Shown: piece by piece, positions 62,489 through 64,000 of the stretch | Layout: every line of letters starts with the position of its first letter | Position numbering within the stretch: position 1 is the first letter of the stretch | NCBI GenBank assembly: GCA_950097145.1 | Contig: CATNCF010000001.1 | Location: 124,001 to 188,000 of the forward strand | Reading direction: 5' to 3' | Length of the DNA stretch: 64,000 nt | From: an uncultured Lachnospiraceae bacterium | GTDB taxonomy: Bacteria > Bacillota > Clostridia > Lachnospirales > Lachnospiraceae | Made by a program: the position numbers and the translations under genes | The notes under the pieces: model-generated | The model's input: only the letters and a program-made list of their open reading frames with translations | What the model was told of the DNA's origin: nothing | The model's database searches: none

Positions 62489-64000
62489 CTATCCCTGATA
62501 ACTAATCCGCTCCACCAGAGACTCTTTGCGCAGATTTCTGCTGAGCAAAAAGGAAAGTGTTCCCTGCAGCAGCAGAATCGCCAGAATCATAATACCAATT
62601 TCCATCCATGGTACATGATATTCGTTGATTCCATAGATATGAAGTTCTTTCGCATAACGAAACAGGGCATACCCTATCGGACTTCCAAGAACCAGGGAAA
62701 TGATTACAGTTCCTGCCGAAATCAGGATTCCTTCCAACTGCAGCATTTGATTAAGCTGGCGGTTAGTCATTCCAACTGCCTGAAGAACGCCAAGCTCCCG
62801 TTTTCTTGTTACCACTGCAGTAATAATCGTATTTGCCATATTCATAAAGCTAATTATACCCAAAAGCCCCAGAAATGCATAAATTCCCCACTGCATCAGA
62901 TTCGTTCCTGCCTTCACAACTTTCATAGCGCTGTCATAAGAATCCGTCTCAATATGAGTCACACCTGCCAAAAGTTCCTGAACGGCTTCTTCCACTTTCG
63001 CTTTATCTTGTTCCCGGCAGTCAATCCAAATCTTTTCCGTAACGTCTTCTTTGATCCCAAGCTTTTTAAAAGTTTCTTCTGTTATGACCCAGGAACCAGG
63101 AGCGCTTCCCAGGGAACCCATAAGCGTCCCCTGGTATACGGCCTGGCCTTCGGTCAAATCTTTCATGACCACATCCTGACCCAGTTCATAACCGTAATCC
63201 TCCATAAAATAGGAAAATCCGTAAACAATGCCGTCTCTTTCGCTTACTTCATCATAATCCACAGTTCCCAGAACAGAACCTTTTCCATAACGTTCAAATC
63301 CTTCCCGATCCAGCACACAGATGGTGGTACGGCTTCCTTCTTCGTCCATTTCGCCAAAACTTTTATTTTCCACTGCAAAAAGTTTCCGGCTTCTGACCTC
63401 AGTGACTCCTGGGATCGCTTTTAGCTGCTCCTGCAGTCTGGTTCCCAACGGATTTTCTAACTGAATATTGAAAAGGTTATTTTCCGGATACGCCTTATCA
63501 TTTAAATCCCAGTCCAGTTCTATGGAAAACTGCCCATATTCTACGCTGCGCCGAGCTTCAAACTCATTATCCATATTTCCGGCAAAATGCGACAATGCCA
63601 CAAACAAGACACAGGACAATCCCATGGTAATCATGGTGGAGCTGGTTCTGGTCCGGTTTGCAGAAAGCCCCGACAGGGTCATGCCCAATACAGAAATTTT
63701 CTTCCGACCCTTCCGCACACCGCTCTTGCGGCTGGCGCTTTCCTGATAACGGATTGCCTCCACTGGTGAGATTTTCGCCGCCACCCGCATAGGACGCGCT
63801 AATGCCAGACGGATTGTCAATAGGGCTGCCAGCGCCACCAACGCCAACATTGGCAGGGAAACCACCGACGCATTTGTCATTTCTACATCCATAATTCTTT
63901 CATTTACCCTTACAATCATTTGCTGAAACAGTATATGTGCAACACCGCAGCCTGCCAAAAGCCCCAGCGGAATGCCCACCGCTGATAAAAATATCCCTTC
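62489..64000 (-). CDS. FtsX-type ABC transporter permease, partial
   Basis: At least 503 residues; the frame continues past the right edge (EGIFLSAVGIPLG), so the N-terminus is outside. Two large hydrophobic blocks: three helices near the visible start (VSLPMLALVALAALLTIRLALA and neighbours) and three at the C-terminus (YAFLGLLGIISFMNMANTII; GILISAGTVIISLVLGSPIG; IGIMILAILLLQGTLSFLL), with KRELGVLQAVGMTNRQL, the FtsX coupling motif. MacB/BceB-like permeases move peptides or lipids or signal envelope stress. The ATPase partner is not visible. Confidence 0.88.
   Translation of the reverse strand, partial: EGIFLSAVGIPLGLLAGCGVAHILFQQMIVRVNERIMDVEMTNASVVSLPMLALVALAALLTIRLALARPMRVAAKISPVEAIRYQESASRKSGVRKGRKKISVLGMTLSGLSANRTRTSSTMITMGLSCVLFVALSHFAGNMDNEFEARRSVEYGQFSIELDWDLNDKAYPENNLFNIQLENPLGTRLQEQLKAIPGVTEVRSRKLFAVENKSFGEMDEEGSRTTICVLDREGFERYGKGSVLGTVDYDEVSERDGIVYGFSYFMEDYGYELGQDVVMKDLTEGQAVYQGTLMGSLGSAPGSWVITEETFKKLGIKEDVTEKIWIDCREQDKAKVEEAVQELLAGVTHIETDSYDSAMKVVKAGTNLMQWGIYAFLGLLGIISFMNMANTIITAVVTRKRELGVLQAVGMTNRQLNQMLQLEGILISAGTVIISLVLGSPIGYALFRYAKELHIYGINEYHVPWMEIGIMILAILLLQGTLSFLLSRNLRKESLVERISYQG

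Overview
The window looks like the chromosome of a spore-forming, Gram-positive gut Clostridium, most likely a Lachnospiraceae member (Blautia / Ruminococcus gnavus-like). This rests on the gene content (a SPOCS/LysM SipL-like sporulation protein, Veg, T-box leaders, archaeal/eukaryotic-type ProS, a gut-type beta-glucuronidase, very large secreted Ig-like and CTEAG-repeat proteins), on strong AGGAGG ribosome binding sites, and on near-consensus TTGACA-N17-TATAAT promoters. No rRNA, tRNA or CRISPR array is visible. Most genes lie on the minus strand. The genus is inference.

Layout: (1) 1-1079: minus-strand N-terminal 359 residues of a Wadjet JetA-like protein running off the left edge. (2) 1144-7562: housekeeping run ABC-F/Uup, ybaK, degV, trkA, trkH and a 101-aa unknown. 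(3) 7741-9618: an AbiL-like abortive-infection pair (ATPase plus RloB/TOPRIM-like protein) with its own promoter. (4) 9783-16313: complete tryptophan operon trpE-G-C-F-B-A-D behind a T-box leader with a readable UGG specifier; trpD is displaced to the end. (5) 16.8-23.9 kb: accessory stretch with two small proteins, a secreted repeat protein, an AAA-ATPase/PDDEXK protein and a serine recombinase. (6) 24.1-29.8 kb: secA, a TSCPD protein, a promoter-to-terminator interval of about 750 nt with no convincing CDS (candidate structured RNA), and proS behind a proline T-box. (7) 29.8-31.2 kb: a decayed AAA-ATPase island bounded by 31-bp direct repeats, inserted between proS and an AI-2E-type permease. 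(8) 31.2-37.5 kb: permease, pseudouridine synthase, two-component system, a GH3 pseudogene split by a 152-bp MITE, and an HD-GYP protein. (9) 37.5-47.1 kb: beta-glucuronidase, murA, a PrcB-domain lipoprotein, plsC, murF, ddl, SipL-like protein and veg. (10) 47.3-53.0 kb: a 1900-aa secreted Ig-like/LamG protein. (11) 53.4-58.8 kb: dinB, a hicAB toxin-antitoxin pair, then a graveyard of broken genes (LRR surface protein, transposase N-terminus, nucleosidase, PIN toxin, IS3-like end). (12) 58.8-64.0 kb: a heterodimeric ABC exporter and a partial FtsX-type permease.

The main functional themes are amino-acid supply controlled by uncharged tRNA (two T-boxes), cell-envelope synthesis and potassium uptake, and phage defence or its remains (JetA-like, AbiL-like, hicAB, the broken ATPase island, the broken nucleosidase and PIN genes). 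The strongest unexplained signals are the bounded non-coding transcript at 27.2-28.0 kb, the direct-repeat-bounded ATPase island, and a two-copy family of 63-65-aa proteins (17.3 and 58.5 kb) that share promoter hexamers, spacing and start-site layout. Several breaks fall in homopolymers, so some 'pseudogenes' could be sequencing errors.
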